NCBI RefSeq assembly: GCF_947495325.1
Contig: NZ_CANLYK010000002.1
Location: 806,001-870,000 of the forward strand
Origin: an uncultured Allomuricauda sp.
GTDB lineage: Bacteria > Bacteroidota > Bacteroidia > Flavobacteriales > Flavobacteriaceae
Direction of reading: 5' to 3'
DNA length: 64,000 bases
Positions 34,892 to 43,983 of this stretch are shown one piece after another; the first letter of the stretch is position 1, and the number at the start of each line of letters is the position of its first letter. The translations under genes were made by a program, and so were the position numbers. The notes under the pieces were generated by a model, which was given only the letters and a program-made list of their open reading frames with translations, was not told the origin of the DNA and made no database searches.

Positions 34892-35886
34892 CCCTTAAAT
34901 TTTGAACAACAAAAACCTATTGCTGAATCTAGGTTTTCGAATTTAAAACCTAAAGCCTTTATTATTTTTTCACTAGAATATATTTCTCTTTTATAAAGTC
35001 CTTTGGTAACGCTCTTTGTAAGCTTTCTACTTTTTCCAAAAAGCTTGCTTCTTAACCAATCCAAACGCCAAAAACATTCCAAAACCCAGAAAGGAATTCT
35101 TTTAATTGGGGCCTTTGAACCCAAATTGGAGGCAATTTTTTGAAGTATTTCTTGATAGGACAGATTTTCATTTACTAAAATGAACCGTTCACCTTCAATT
35201 TCGGACTCCATGAGTTTCATCATGGAAGAAGTTACATCAGAAACGGTCACAAAACCTGTCCCGCCAGGGATAAAGGACTTTTTGCCTTTGGCAGCATAAG
35301 TGAACAATGAACCACTTCCAGATTTCCAAAATCCTGGTCCTAAAACTACTCCCGGGTTAACAATGACTACCGACAAACCCTCCTGGGAACCACGCCATAC
35401 CTCCAACTCAGCATCTTGCTTGGTAAGACCGTAGACTGAAATATTGGTGTCATTCCACTCATTTTCCTCGTTTGCTTCCTTTCTTGGAGCACTGGGGCCA
35501 ATTGTGGCAATAGAGCTTATGTAACAAAGTTTTTTTATGTGGCGTTCCAGACATTGGTTAACAATATTGGCTGTGCCAACAGAGTTATTTTTAACCAAAG
35601 CAGGATAATCATTCGGGTCAAAAGAAATCATTGCTGCACAGTGATACACATATTCAATATCCTCAAAAAGTAGCTCTAGCGAACCAATATCTACAAAATC
35701 AGCCTGTACCCAATCTATTTTTTTAAATATATCGGATGGATTGTCCGTATAGTATCCAAAGACTTTTAAAACATTCTGTAGTCTGTCTTTATTTCGGTAA
35801 CTGGCCTTTACGTTTTTTCCATTTTTGACCAAACGAAACAACAAATGTGAACCTATTAAACCCGTACCTCCCGTAACCAAAATCAT
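34888..35886 (-). CDS. NAD-dependent epimerase/dehydratase (extended SDR)
   Basis: A 332-aa extended short-chain dehydrogenase. The Rossmann motif VTGGTGLIGSHL is at the N-terminus, VYHCAAMISF mid-way, and the active-site YxxxK is YGLTK (about residue 150). It resembles the dihydroflavonol-4-reductase/3-beta-HSD-like group. I chose ATG 35886 (MILVTGG) over the in-frame ATG at 35910, since the fold begins right there. Substrate unknown. Confidence 0.82.
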   Translation of the reverse strand: MILVTGGTGLIGSHLLFRLVKNGKNVKASYRNKDRLQNVLKVFGYYTDNPSDIFKKIDWVQADFVDIGSLELLFEDIEYVYHCAAMISFDPNDYPALVKNNSVGTANIVNQCLERHIKKLCYISSIATIGPSAPRKEANEENEWNDTNISVYGLTKQDAELEVWRGSQEGLSVVIVNPGVVLGPGFWKSGSGSLFTYAAKGKKSFIPGGTGFVTVSDVTSSMMKLMESEIEGERFILVNENLSYQEILQKIASNLGSKAPIKRIPFWVLECFWRLDWLRSKLFGKSRKLTKSVTKGLYKREIYSSEKIIKALGFKFENLDSAIGFCCSKFKG

Positions 35887-35941
35887 GCTATAAAAGTACC
35901 TATTTGCCATGGATTTATTAAGGGATGTAAGAACTTCATTT

Positions 35942-35949
35942 TATATTTG
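35942..35949 (+). promoter_or_regulatory. -7 box of tyrS
   Basis: TATATTTG, an exact TAnnTTTG match, 21 bases upstream of the tyrS start codon. Confidence 0.55.
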
Positions 35950-35970
35950 CAGCTATTCTAAAAGATTATC

Positions 35971-37266
35971 ATGACAAAGAATTTTGTTCAAGAGTTACAA
36001 TGGAGAGGTATGGTACATGATATTATGCCTGGCGCGGAAGAACATCTGATGAAAGAAATGCAAGCCGCTTATGTTGGAATTGATCCAACTGCTGATTCAT
36101 TACACATTGGACATTTGGTAAGTGTTATGATGCTCCGGCATTTTCAACTAGCAGGACATAAGCCGTTTGCCTTGGTAGGTGGAGCTACGGGCATGATTGG
36201 AGATCCTTCCGGAAAATCGGCCGAGCGTAATCTGCTGGATGAAAAAACACTTCGGCACAACCAAGAAGCCCTAAAATCGCAACTAGGTCGGTTTTTGGAT
36301 TTTGAAAGTGATGAACCAAATGCAGCTGTTCTGGTGAACAATTACGATTGGATGAAAGATTTTTCCTTTCTTGATTTTATTCGCGATGTTGGCAAACATA
36401 TTACGGTCAATTACATGATGGCGAAGGATTCGGTTAAAAAGCGCCTTTCTTCGGATGCCAAGGAAGGTATGTCATTTACCGAGTTCACCTATCAATTGGT
36501 GCAAGGATATGATTTCTTGTACCTGTTCCAAAACCACAATTGTACCCTTCAAATGGGTGGGAGCGATCAGTGGGGAAATATCACCACAGGAACCGAGCTT
36601 ATCAGAAGAATAGGCGGAGGTAAAGGCTTTGCCATGACATGTCCTTTAATTACTAAAGCTGATGGTACTAAATTTGGGAAGACCGAAGGTGGAAATGTTT
36701 GGTTGGATGCAGAAAGAACTTCACCATATAAGTTTTATCAATATTGGTTGAACACTTCAGATGAAGACGCCGAAAAGTATACAAAAATCTTTACGTTTTT
36801 AAATCAACAAGAAATTCAAGATTTGGTAATCATCCATCAAGAAGCTCCCCACCAAAGAGCACTTCAAAAAAGATTGGCAGAGGAAATTACAACTATGGTA
36901 CATTCTAAATCCGATTTAGAAAATGCCATAAAAGCAAGTAACATTTTGTTTGGAAAATCAACTTCGGAAGATTTGAAACAACTTGATGAAAAAACCTTTT
37001 TGGATGTCTTTGATGGTGTACCACAGGCGCAGGTTTCCAAGGATGAAATAGATGCTGGCTTGGATATGATAGGCGCATTGGCTGCCAAGACGGATTTCCT
37101 ATCTTCAAATGGTGAAGCACGAAGAGAATTAAAACAGAATTCCATTTCCGTAAATAAGGAAAAGGTAAAAGAAGATTACAAAATCACCTCTTCTGATTTA
37201 ATCAATGGCAAATTTGTATTGCTCCAGCGCGGCAAGAAAAACTATTTTGTGTTGGTAGTGGATTAA
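35971..37266 (+). CDS. tyrS: Tyrosyl-tRNA synthetase
   Basis: Class Ic synthetase of 431 aa. [18 protein letters not shown] contains the HIGH motif (45-48). The amino-acid pocket shows [10 protein letters not shown] and [12 protein letters not shown], and KFGKTEGGN serves as KMSKS. The C-terminal S4-like RNA-binding region is residues 365-431. A single complete gene with a clear promoter; no T-box or other leader structure is visible. Confidence 0.97.
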   Translation: MTKNFVQELQWRGMVHDIMPGAEEHLMKEMQAAYVGIDPTADSLHIGHLVSVMMLRHFQLAGHKPFALVGGATGMIGDPSGKSAERNLLDEKTLRHNQEALKSQLGRFLDFESDEPNAAVLVNNYDWMKDFSFLDFIRDVGKHITVNYMMAKDSVKKRLSSDAKEGMSFTEFTYQLVQGYDFLYLFQNHNCTLQMGGSDQWGNITTGTELIRRIGGGKGFAMTCPLITKADGTKFGKTEGGNVWLDAERTSPYKFYQYWLNTSDEDAEKYTKIFTFLNQQEIQDLVIIHQEAPHQRALQKRLAEEITTMVHSKSDLENAIKASNILFGKSTSEDLKQLDEKTFLDVFDGVPQAQVSKDEIDAGLDMIGALAAKTDFLSSNGEARRELKQNSISVNKEKVKEDYKITSSDLINGKFVLLQRGKKNYFVLVVD

Positions 37267-37335
37267 GTGTTAATTCCAAACAATTTGCGCAACCAAAAAG
37301 GATTTTTTTGCTCTTTGTTCTGAAAAACTGATACA

Positions 37336-37773
37336 ATGAAGGCATCAACACTCTTTTTTTGCATGATTATTTTACTAAGTGCATGTAATTCCAATTCTGA
37401 TAGTGAAGCAGAAGTACCATTAAAAAATGGAATAGAGAAATGGGAATTGGTTCGCATGACCGGAAGTTTTATCAATTCTGAAACCGTTGGAGAGGATATG
37501 GAATGGCAAGAATATTATCTTTTTAATCCTAACGGGACCTTTTTTAAATCCAGAAAGAGAGATGAGGTTATTACCCAGGCAATGGGAACATATGAGGTAT
37601 TGGAAGAAGGGGATAACAAATATTATGAACTTACCTATGAAACAGGGAAAAGCCTTATTGCCAGTTGCTATGGCAACGGAAAGGAAATTCTCTTTTATGC
37701 TAGAGGTGCTTTAAATGGTACTTGGAATGCATGCGATGGACCAGGTCTGGAGTATAAACTTAGTTCAGAATAG
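37336..37773 (+). CDS. Small lipoprotein, lipocalin-like
   Basis: A 145-aa lipoprotein with lipobox LLSAC. The mature part is beta-rich with KWELVRMTGSFINSET, YYLFNPNGTFFKSR and GTYEVLEEGDNKYYELTYE, the pattern of Bacteroidota lipocalin-like/DUF proteins that report W-x-L...NGTF...G-Y. No ligand can be inferred. It is convergent with the LuxE-like gene, ending 1 base from it. Confidence 0.65.
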   Translation: MKASTLFFCMIILLSACNSNSDSEAEVPLKNGIEKWELVRMTGSFINSETVGEDMEWQEYYLFNPNGTFFKSRKRDEVITQAMGTYEVLEEGDNKYYELTYETGKSLIASCYGNGKEILFYARGALNGTWNACDGPGLEYKLSSE

Positions 37774-37774
37774 G

Positions 37775-38764
37775 TTATAGTGCCATTAAATTACAGCCCC
37801 TAACATCAGATTGGTCAAACCTTCCCAAAATTTCAAAAGACCCATCTGCATAAGTTTTGCCTAAATCTTGTGTGGCAATAAAAGAGCAGGAGTTTACATT
37901 GGCCAAATCAATAACATTTACCCCACCGGTTTTCCCATGAGATTGTGTGGTGAAAGGGTCTTCCGGATCACGAGTTTGGATTTTCATCCAGTTTGGAGTT
38001 CTAAACAAGCCATCACCTTGGGAATACGCTTGGGAAAGTAATTCGGTCATTCCATATTCTGAATGTATTTTTGGAACCCCAAATGCAGCTTTAAGGATAT
38101 TGTGCAATTCTTCCCGTATTAGCTCATTTCGTCTTCCCTTCATTCCTCCAGTTTCCATAATCGTGGTGTGTTTCAATGGCAACGGATATTGTTCTGCCAA
38201 ATCCAAAAGCGCAAAGGAAACCCCAATTAAAAGGGTCTTTGTTTTTTCTTTTTCCAGTTGCAGCAGTTTTTCATAAAGCGCTTTAAAATCATAAAGATAA
38301 AATCCACTTGACGGGTGTTGTGATTGGGTCACTAAATCATCTGCCATATATAGCAAAGAAGAACCTTTTCTTTCAAGATACGAAGGAAGTAAGGCCAGAA
38401 TACAATAGGATTCAATAGGGTCATAAAATGAAGTAAATCCTTTTTGATAGCTTTTTTGGTATAGGGAGAGGTTGTGCACATAGTGCTTACTTGTAAGACT
38501 TCCGGTTGTTCCACTACTTTCAAAAACTGTTTGCGGAGCTTCGTTGGAAGCTACTATCACTTTATGGGACTTAAAAAACTCAATGGGGAGAAACGGAATT
38601 TCTTCAACATGATGAACATTTGAAGGTGACTTCTTTACGTATTGACAAAAAGTTTGGTAAACAGGATTATTTTCAAATTGAAAAGAAAAAATTTTCAGTG
38701 CCAACGACTCAAATTCAGCCTGGGTTGAAATTGAAAAGATATTTTGAATCTGTACGTTGTTCAT
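37775..38764 (-). CDS. LuxE-family acyl-protein synthetase / acyltransferase-like
   Basis: A 329-aa protein related to LuxE and ANL-type adenylating enzymes. VFESSGTTGSLTSKHYVH is the phosphate-binding P-loop-like motif and HSEYGMTELLSQAYS the adenylate-site motif, followed by ILGRFDQSDVRGCNLMAL. The family's usual job is to activate a fatty acid or aryl acid and pass it on. No other lux or NRPS genes are near. ATG 38764 is chosen because a -7 box lies directly upstream; the longer TTG start would fall within it. Confidence 0.75.
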   Translation of the reverse strand: MNNVQIQNIFSISTQAEFESLALKIFSFQFENNPVYQTFCQYVKKSPSNVHHVEEIPFLPIEFFKSHKVIVASNEAPQTVFESSGTTGSLTSKHYVHNLSLYQKSYQKGFTSFYDPIESYCILALLPSYLERKGSSLLYMADDLVTQSQHPSSGFYLYDFKALYEKLLQLEKEKTKTLLIGVSFALLDLAEQYPLPLKHTTIMETGGMKGRRNELIREELHNILKAAFGVPKIHSEYGMTELLSQAYSQGDGLFRTPNWMKIQTRDPEDPFTTQSHGKTGGVNVIDLANVNSCSFIATQDLGKTYADGSFEILGRFDQSDVRGCNLMAL

Positions 38765-38782
38765 TGGGCAATAAAAAGTACC

Positions 38783-38790
38783 CAAAAATA
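38783..38790 (-). promoter_or_regulatory. -7 box of the LuxE-like gene
   Basis: TATTTTTG on the minus strand (38790 to 38783), 18 bases upstream of ATG 38764, immediately next to the terminator hairpin of the preceding gene. Confidence 0.5.
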
Positions 38791-38791
38791 G

Positions 38792-38818
38792 AAAAGCCCT
38801 TTTATTAAAAGGGCTTTT
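38792..38818. terminator. Terminator downstream of the T9SS mini-protein
   Basis: Perfect 12-bp arms AAAAGCCCTTTT (38792-38803) and AAAAGGGCTTTT (38807-38818) with a 3-base loop, 14 bases after the stop of the minus-strand gene at 38832. Confidence 0.8.
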
Positions 38819-38831
38819 TTGATAGCAATTC

Positions 38832-39155
38832 TTATTTAATGACCAGTTTTCGGGTCATCGTCTTTTTCTGTTCCGTTACTTGGAGTACATAAACTCCTGG
38901 AACTAATCTGGATATGTTCAACGTGTTGGTCGCAATTCTGTCCGTAAGTACAACTTCTCCAAAAACATCGTAGATTTTAATTTGTTTGTTACCGTTAGTG
39001 GCAGTCGTAAGATAGACTTCATCGCCATAAACAGGATTGGGATACATCTTAAAACCTTTAAGTTCTTGTGCTTGTTCAGTATTTACACTGACCAATTCTT
39101 GACCGAAGCTAAATACAGGAAACGCCATAATGAGAATAAAGTAGATTTTCTTCAT
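38832..39155 (-). CDS. T9SS type A sorting-domain mini-protein
   Basis: A 107-aa protein consisting only of a signal peptide (cleavage near FSFGQ), a linker of about 12 residues, and a type A T9SS C-terminal domain (GFKMYPNPVYGDEVYL, then IKIYDVFGEVVL, ISRLVPGVYVLQV, MTRKLVIK). Such domains normally end much larger cargo proteins. Here there is almost no cargo, so it may be a peptide carrier, a remnant of a lost cargo, or a structural surface protein. A second such gene lies upstream on the same strand. Confidence 0.8.
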   Translation of the reverse strand: MKKIYFILIMAFPVFSFGQELVSVNTEQAQELKGFKMYPNPVYGDEVYLTTATNGNKQIKIYDVFGEVVLTDRIATNTLNISRLVPGVYVLQVTEQKKTMTRKLVIK

Positions 39156-39297
39156 ACATGCTGATTTGGGATAATAAGCAATATAAAAGTAAATAAACCT
39201 GTTAGAGTAGGCTATAAAATGTTGTGAAACAAAGAATTATGTAGGTAAAGCGGGAAAAGTAGGTGTTTTGGACCCTTTTTCAGGACGAAAAGTATAA

Positions 39298-39606
39298 TTA
39301 TTTGATAATTAGCTTTCTAGTAGCTACATTGTTATTTTCAATTACTCGAAGGATATAAACGCCTTTATCAAAACCTGAAAGATTGAGTTCTTTCCCTAAA
39401 ATTGTAGTTTGAAGCACTTTAGTGCCCAGCACATCAAAAATAAATATTTGCTTTGGTGAATTTTCGGCAGTCTCTATAAAAACCTTTCCTTGGGTAACGG
39501 GATTGGGAAACAATTTAAAACCTTGTATATCTGCACTAGCCTGGGCATTTTGGGAAAATCCAAGGGTAGAAACAAAAAAGAATAACACAAGGTAAATATG
39601 CTTCAT
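39298..39606 (-). CDS. T9SS type A sorting-domain mini-protein
   Basis: A 102-aa protein from ATG 39606 (the longer frame to 39636 is less likely, because MKHIYLVLFFFVSTLGFSQ is a complete signal peptide). It has a short linker and then a T9SS C-terminal domain (GFKLFPNPVTQGKVFI, IFIFDVLGTKVL, LSGFDKGVYILRV, ATRKLIIK). It is similar in design to the neighbour at 38832-39155 but not near-identical, so this is an older duplication. It is separately spaced by 142 bases. Confidence 0.78.
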   Translation of the reverse strand: MKHIYLVLFFFVSTLGFSQNAQASADIQGFKLFPNPVTQGKVFIETAENSPKQIFIFDVLGTKVLQTTILGKELNLSGFDKGVYILRVIENNNVATRKLIIK

Positions 39607-39704
39607 AAAGTATTGGTTACAAAGGTTATGCCGCAAATATAAAAAAAATGGGGCCTGTATTGACTTTGTCTACGGAAAATACCCACACTTTTCGATGAAA
39701 TGCA

Positions 39705-39737
39705 AAAGAAAAGCCCCGCATTGCGGGGCTTTTCTTT
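39705..39737. terminator. Terminator of the beta-helix lipoprotein gene
   Basis: Arms of 16 bases, AAAGAAAAGCCCCGCA (39705-39720) and TGCGGGGCTTTTCTTT (39722-39737), form a very stable hairpin 15 bases past the minus-strand stop at 39753. The apical bases will open to make a loop. Confidence 0.85.
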
Positions 39738-39752
39738 ATCTATATCACCTTA

Positions 39753-40946
39753 TTAATTAATGCCCACGGTCCATCCGCCCCCCCATGTTGCAATATCTGT
39801 ACCAGTTCCGTTACCTACTCCTGAGATAATATCAGCTTCGTCAAAAACTGAACCAGTATCATTTTTTAGGTTAGTTGTAACAGTATTAAAGGTTACATCA
39901 ATAATGTTGGAATCATCGTTTACTACACCAACGCCTGTATCGGCATCGTCCAAGTCGAAACCTTCATCAAAATCATTGATTACAATATTGTTAAAAGTAA
40001 ACCTAGTTCCGGCGCGAAGTCTGATGGCCTCGCTTTCGTTAGCAATATCAGCTGGATTTCCAACAATAGTTGCATTAGTAACTGTTGGAGCGGAAAAATA
40101 ACCTGCCTCATTACTAAAGTCCGTGTTGAATCCATCACATTCAAAAGCTTTGTCGTGCGAAGTTCCATGCTGTACGTAAACATCGGTCAATGTGCCCACG
40201 AAACCTTCTGTCCAGTCAATAGAGTCATCTTCAGCGTTTACCACAACCAAATGACTTGCATTTACAGTTCCTCCAAAGAATTCAAAACCATCATCAGATC
40301 CTTCAAAAACTTGTACATAATCAATTGTAGTACCCGTTCCAACGCCATAAACTGATAAACCATTCAATTCTGCGTTTCCGTCAATTGCTCCACCAGCATA
40401 TTCAATACGTACATACTCAACATTTCCAGAGTTATCTGCAGGGATGTTACCTCCAAAAGCCAAAGCTCCAACTTCTGATGTAGCAATATCATCTGAACCA
40501 TCAGGTGTAGAGTTGATAGGAGCCTTTCCACAAAGAACCAAACCTCCCCAGTCACCTGAAGAAGGCGCTGTAGCGTTGGAAGTAAGTATGATTGGCTCGC
40601 TCGCTGTGCCTATCGCATTGATTCTAGCCCCCTGTTGAATAGCTATATATGCATTTACTCCAATAGGTTCTGCCTTTATTGTCATACCTGCGGGAATGGT
40701 CAACGTAGTACCATTTGCCATAAGTACCGGTCCGGTAATGATATACTCAACATCTGAATCTAAAGTAAGATTGGTTGTGTATAATCCATTAAGGTTTACC
40801 GTTGTCTCGGTTGGTGTTTCTCCACCAGAATTATTGTTGGTTGTAGTAACACTATTATCATTAATAACAATGTCTGAGGTATCGTCGCTCTCACAAGCAA
40901 TGAATAAAGCAGCGGCTATACCTAAAAATAAAAACTTGTTTTTCAT
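39753..40946 (-). CDS. Secreted beta-helix-like lipoprotein, partner of the TonB receptor
   Basis: A 397-aa lipoprotein with lipobox LFIAC followed by a low-complexity Asp/Asn/Thr linker (residues 21-48). The remainder has right-handed beta-helix character: LTIPAGMTIKAEP, SEPIILTSNATAPSSGDWGG, YVRIEYAGG, DGFEFFGGTVNAS. Asp-rich turns may bind calcium. It starts 22 bases after the TonB receptor gene, in the place usually held by a SusD-like protein, so a ligand-capture role at the cell surface is plausible. Ligand unknown. Confidence 0.72.
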   Translation of the reverse strand: MKNKFLFLGIAAALFIACESDDTSDIVINDNSVTTTNNNSGGETPTETTVNLNGLYTTNLTLDSDVEYIITGPVLMANGTTLTIPAGMTIKAEPIGVNAYIAIQQGARINAIGTASEPIILTSNATAPSSGDWGGLVLCGKAPINSTPDGSDDIATSEVGALAFGGNIPADNSGNVEYVRIEYAGGAIDGNAELNGLSVYGVGTGTTIDYVQVFEGSDDGFEFFGGTVNASHLVVVNAEDDSIDWTEGFVGTLTDVYVQHGTSHDKAFECDGFNTDFSNEAGYFSAPTVTNATIVGNPADIANESEAIRLRAGTRFTFNNIVINDFDEGFDLDDADTGVGVVNDDSNIIDVTFNTVTTNLKNDTGSVFDEADIISGVGNGTGTDIATWGGGWTVGIN

Positions 40947-40968
40947 TTGTCCTTAGTTTAAAAAAAAA

Positions 40969-43794
40969 TTAAAATTTATATTTAAGGGTTAGCCCAATGT
41001 TAACCCCAAGATTGTACTCTCTTATTACAATGTCTCCTATATCGGTTCCTTCTCTTATAAAAGAAATATCTGGATCTAGAATATTTTTGGCTGTAAGATT
41101 TGCTTCAAAGTGTTCTCCAAATGAGTTCTTCCAAACAAAATTCAATGTAGGAACAGCTTTTTCCACAATATTCCCTAGACTTCCTGATCCCAAAGAGAAA
41201 ATCCGATCTGAGAAATAGGAAAAAGCAATTGTGGCTTTTGGTTTGTAATTACCAAATACAGGGCTATAATTCAAATCTGTATTGATAATAAAAGGTGATG
41301 CTCCTTCTAATTCGTCTGAGTCACGGTCGAAAGCCGTTCCGAATGTATTTTCTGTACCCCCGGGGATATCTTTAAGGTCCTGATCAGTTTTGGTATACGC
41401 TGCGTTTAGGCCAACGGATAGTATTGCATTATCATCAGAATCCATATAGAGATTCTTTCTCACTTCCATTTCTATTCCATATACATCTGCTTGGTCCCCA
41501 GTTCTAAAATAACGTTGGGTTCCTGTAGCATCCGCAGCAACTACCCTGTTTACAGGGTCTTTGATTGTTTTTGCGAATGCAGCTATGGAAATTATTTCCC
41601 CACGCTCTAAAAACCACTCATATTTTAGGTCGTAGTTGAATATATCCGAGTAAGTTGGTCCATTTCCATCTAAACCTCCCAAGAGGTCTGGGTTACCACC
41701 TATACGCTGTGTTACGGATTCATAGACAAAGGGAGCAACTTCTTTAAATTCTGGAAAGGATGCTGTTTTACTGAAACCAAGTCTAAGATTGGAATTGTCA
41801 TTTAGGGCATAACGAACATTTAAACTTGGTAGGAAGATATTCTCATATACATCCCTGAACCCCGGATCCGTGGCGCTAATGTTGATTACATCATATTCAA
41901 CCTTTTGACTATATGATTCTGCTCTGATACCAGGTATAACACTTAATTTTTCACTAAGTTCTAGTTCGGCTGTTGCATAAACCGCGTGAATGCCAAGATT
42001 TCCTTTATATGTGTTCTCAGCCAATCCAGGTCTGTTTCGATTGCCAATGTCATTATTTATTGGGTTTAAGACGAGCAAATCCCATAAACCTTCACCAGCT
42101 GGAATATTGATATTACTTACATCAAATATGGTATTGAAATCAGTAACATCTGTTACTGGCGTGTTATTCCTGTCCTGAATTTCATATCCATAGCGTATAC
42201 TATTAAATCTACGTTCCTTTCTTCGGCCGTTGTATCCAAAGTTAAATTTTACCTTTTCTGATACTTGATAACCTAAATTGATAAAACTATTTAATTCATC
42301 ATCTTCAATACTTTGAAAAAACCGCTGGTTATCAAATGGAATATTGGTGTAAAATACTGGATTTGTTGAATCATCGCCATCCAATGCAAGTTGGTAGTTC
42401 TCCAATGTAATCCTTTTTCTATCTGGCTCATCTGAAAAGACTTTGTTAAAGCCTGTTCCCCAATCCAAAGACAGTTTTTCATTAAAAATGTGCTGTCCCG
42501 TCAACTGGTTTACAAAAATCATATCTTGGTTAAACTGAACGTTCATCACATAAAATCCTTCATCAGTGGTAATGATTGCATCCCTGTTTGTACCCAATCC
42601 ATTTACTCCGTAGAAACCAACCGCATCGGTGGAGCTGTTTATAAAGAGTGAACTATATTTAACTTTGTGTTCATTGTTTATTTTATAGGTGACATTGCCC
42701 AAAGCAGTAGTGTTTGTAGTATAGGCAAATTCTTTTACATTGGGGAAATCTACTTTTAAAACGTTTGTGAAATCTCTGGCTGGGCCCTCCCATAACTCAT
42801 AACCATTACTAAAGCTTGCTGCTGCAAAAAAACTTAGTCTGGATTTGTCGTCATTAAAATTGAAAGAATAGCCACCTTCACCGGCCAAGGATAAATTTAT
42901 TGGGCTCCATGCGTCTTGAGGGTCAACGCCATGGGACAATACAATAGCAAAAGGATCATTATCATATCTGTTGTAGAACCCAAAATTGCTTGGTCCTTCA
43001 CTGCGCACAAAATCTTCACCTGAAGCATTGGTATTTATACCACTTCCAACAGAAATTTCAAAATAGCCATTTCCAGTATATTCCTTGGAATCAACATTTA
43101 CATTACCTGCGGCAAAATCACCATAAAAGGTTGGGCTATATGCTTTACTTACAGATACATTTTCTATAATACTGGAAGAAAATAAATCAAGGTCAATATT
43201 CTTTTTGCTGACATCATTGGAAGGAAGCGAAAGCCCATTCATTGTTGTATTTTGGTAGCGATCTCCCAAACCCCTTACATAAACATTGCTAGAACCTTGT
43301 TGTTTGGAAATACCAGAAATTTGCGCAACCGCCGCCGCCGCATCATCAATACCTTTAAGGGTTAAGGCTTCGGCACTAATTGCTTCTTGAATTACCAAAG
43401 CATTTTTCTGTTGTAGTAAAAGTGCGACTTCAGAATCCTTTCTAGCGGTTGTTGTTACCACAACCTCATCCAAACCCACGCTGCTTGCACCCAAACCAGC
43501 ATTTATTTCAGTAACCTTTCCAGTTTCAACAAGAACATTGGGAACCTCAAGCGTTTCATATCCCAAGAAACTAAATACCAAGGTGTATGTACCAGGCTCA
43601 ACATTGGTAATTTCAAATAGACCGTCAAAGTCTGAAGTTGTGCCATTTGTTGTTCCTTTTATTATAACGTTGGCAAAAGGTAATGGGTCATTGTTGAGTT
43701 CTTTATCCGTTAACTTACCTACAATGCTACCGTTCTCTTGAGCAAAACCAGCTAGAGTGAAAAACGAAAAGAGTAAGATCAAATAAGTTTTCAT
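40969..43794 (-). CDS. TonB-dependent outer-membrane receptor with CarboxypepD_reg-like domain
   Basis: A 941-aa SusC-like receptor. Signal peptide (cleavage after GFAQ), an N-terminal carboxypeptidase-regulatory-like beta-sandwich (about 20-105: SIVGKLTDKELNNDPLPFANV), the plug (SNVYVRGLGDRYQNTTMNGL), and a 22-strand barrel ending in a terminal Phe (LTLKYKF). ATG 43794 fits the signal peptide; the upstream in-frame extension to 43827 does not. It is transcribed divergently from a PhoB-like regulator across a phased TGTTA array, so phosphate-regulated uptake is a possibility. Confidence 0.9.
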   Translation of the reverse strand: MKTYLILLFSFFTLAGFAQENGSIVGKLTDKELNNDPLPFANVIIKGTTNGTTSDFDGLFEITNVEPGTYTLVFSFLGYETLEVPNVLVETGKVTEINAGLGASSVGLDEVVVTTTARKDSEVALLLQQKNALVIQEAISAEALTLKGIDDAAAAVAQISGISKQQGSSNVYVRGLGDRYQNTTMNGLSLPSNDVSKKNIDLDLFSSSIIENVSVSKAYSPTFYGDFAAGNVNVDSKEYTGNGYFEISVGSGINTNASGEDFVRSEGPSNFGFYNRYDNDPFAIVLSHGVDPQDAWSPINLSLAGEGGYSFNFNDDKSRLSFFAAASFSNGYELWEGPARDFTNVLKVDFPNVKEFAYTTNTTALGNVTYKINNEHKVKYSSLFINSSTDAVGFYGVNGLGTNRDAIITTDEGFYVMNVQFNQDMIFVNQLTGQHIFNEKLSLDWGTGFNKVFSDEPDRKRITLENYQLALDGDDSTNPVFYTNIPFDNQRFFQSIEDDELNSFINLGYQVSEKVKFNFGYNGRRKERRFNSIRYGYEIQDRNNTPVTDVTDFNTIFDVSNINIPAGEGLWDLLVLNPINNDIGNRNRPGLAENTYKGNLGIHAVYATAELELSEKLSVIPGIRAESYSQKVEYDVINISATDPGFRDVYENIFLPSLNVRYALNDNSNLRLGFSKTASFPEFKEVAPFVYESVTQRIGGNPDLLGGLDGNGPTYSDIFNYDLKYEWFLERGEIISIAAFAKTIKDPVNRVVAADATGTQRYFRTGDQADVYGIEMEVRKNLYMDSDDNAILSVGLNAAYTKTDQDLKDIPGGTENTFGTAFDRDSDELEGASPFIINTDLNYSPVFGNYKPKATIAFSYFSDRIFSLGSGSLGNIVEKAVPTLNFVWKNSFGEHFEANLTAKNILDPDISFIREGTDIGDIVIREYNLGVNIGLTLKYKF

Positions 43795-43852
43795 ATAATG
43801 TTCTGTTGGATTAGAATTCGGTGGCAAAGAACGCTACGACCTGTAAAAGCGA

Positions 43853-43920
43853 TGTTAGGTGCGTGTTAAGTATTTATTTGAAAACTGTTACAATATTGTT
43901 ATGACATTAAATGAATGTTA
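43853..43920. promoter_or_regulatory. Helically phased TGTTA direct-repeat array (Pho-box-like)
   Basis: TGTTA occurs at 43853, 43864, 43886, 43897 and 43916, all in the same orientation. The first four are spaced exactly 11, 22 and 11 bases, whole turns of the helix; the fifth is 19 bases on. Enterobacterial Pho boxes are TGTCA-type direct repeats with an 11-base period bound by PhoB. The array lies between the divergent TonB-receptor and PhoB-like genes, so binding by that regulator is a direct prediction. Confidence 0.6.
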
Positions 43921-43948
43921 AGCATTAATGCCGTTATAGTATTATATT

Positions 43949-43956
43949 TACATTTG
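43949..43956 (+). promoter_or_regulatory. -7 box of the response-regulator gene
   Basis: TACATTTG matches TAnnTTTG and is 27 bases before ATG 43984. The TGTTA array ends 28 bases upstream of this box, in a position suited to activation by a bound regulator. Confidence 0.55.
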
Positions 43957-43983
43957 GGCGATCAACACAAAAAATACCATCCC

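Noticed and set aside
43915-43983. Longer response-regulator start at 43915
   Set aside because: The extra residues lie upstream of and across the -7 box at 43949-43956 and do not resemble a receiver domain. ATG 43984 directly precedes the conserved receiver sequence.
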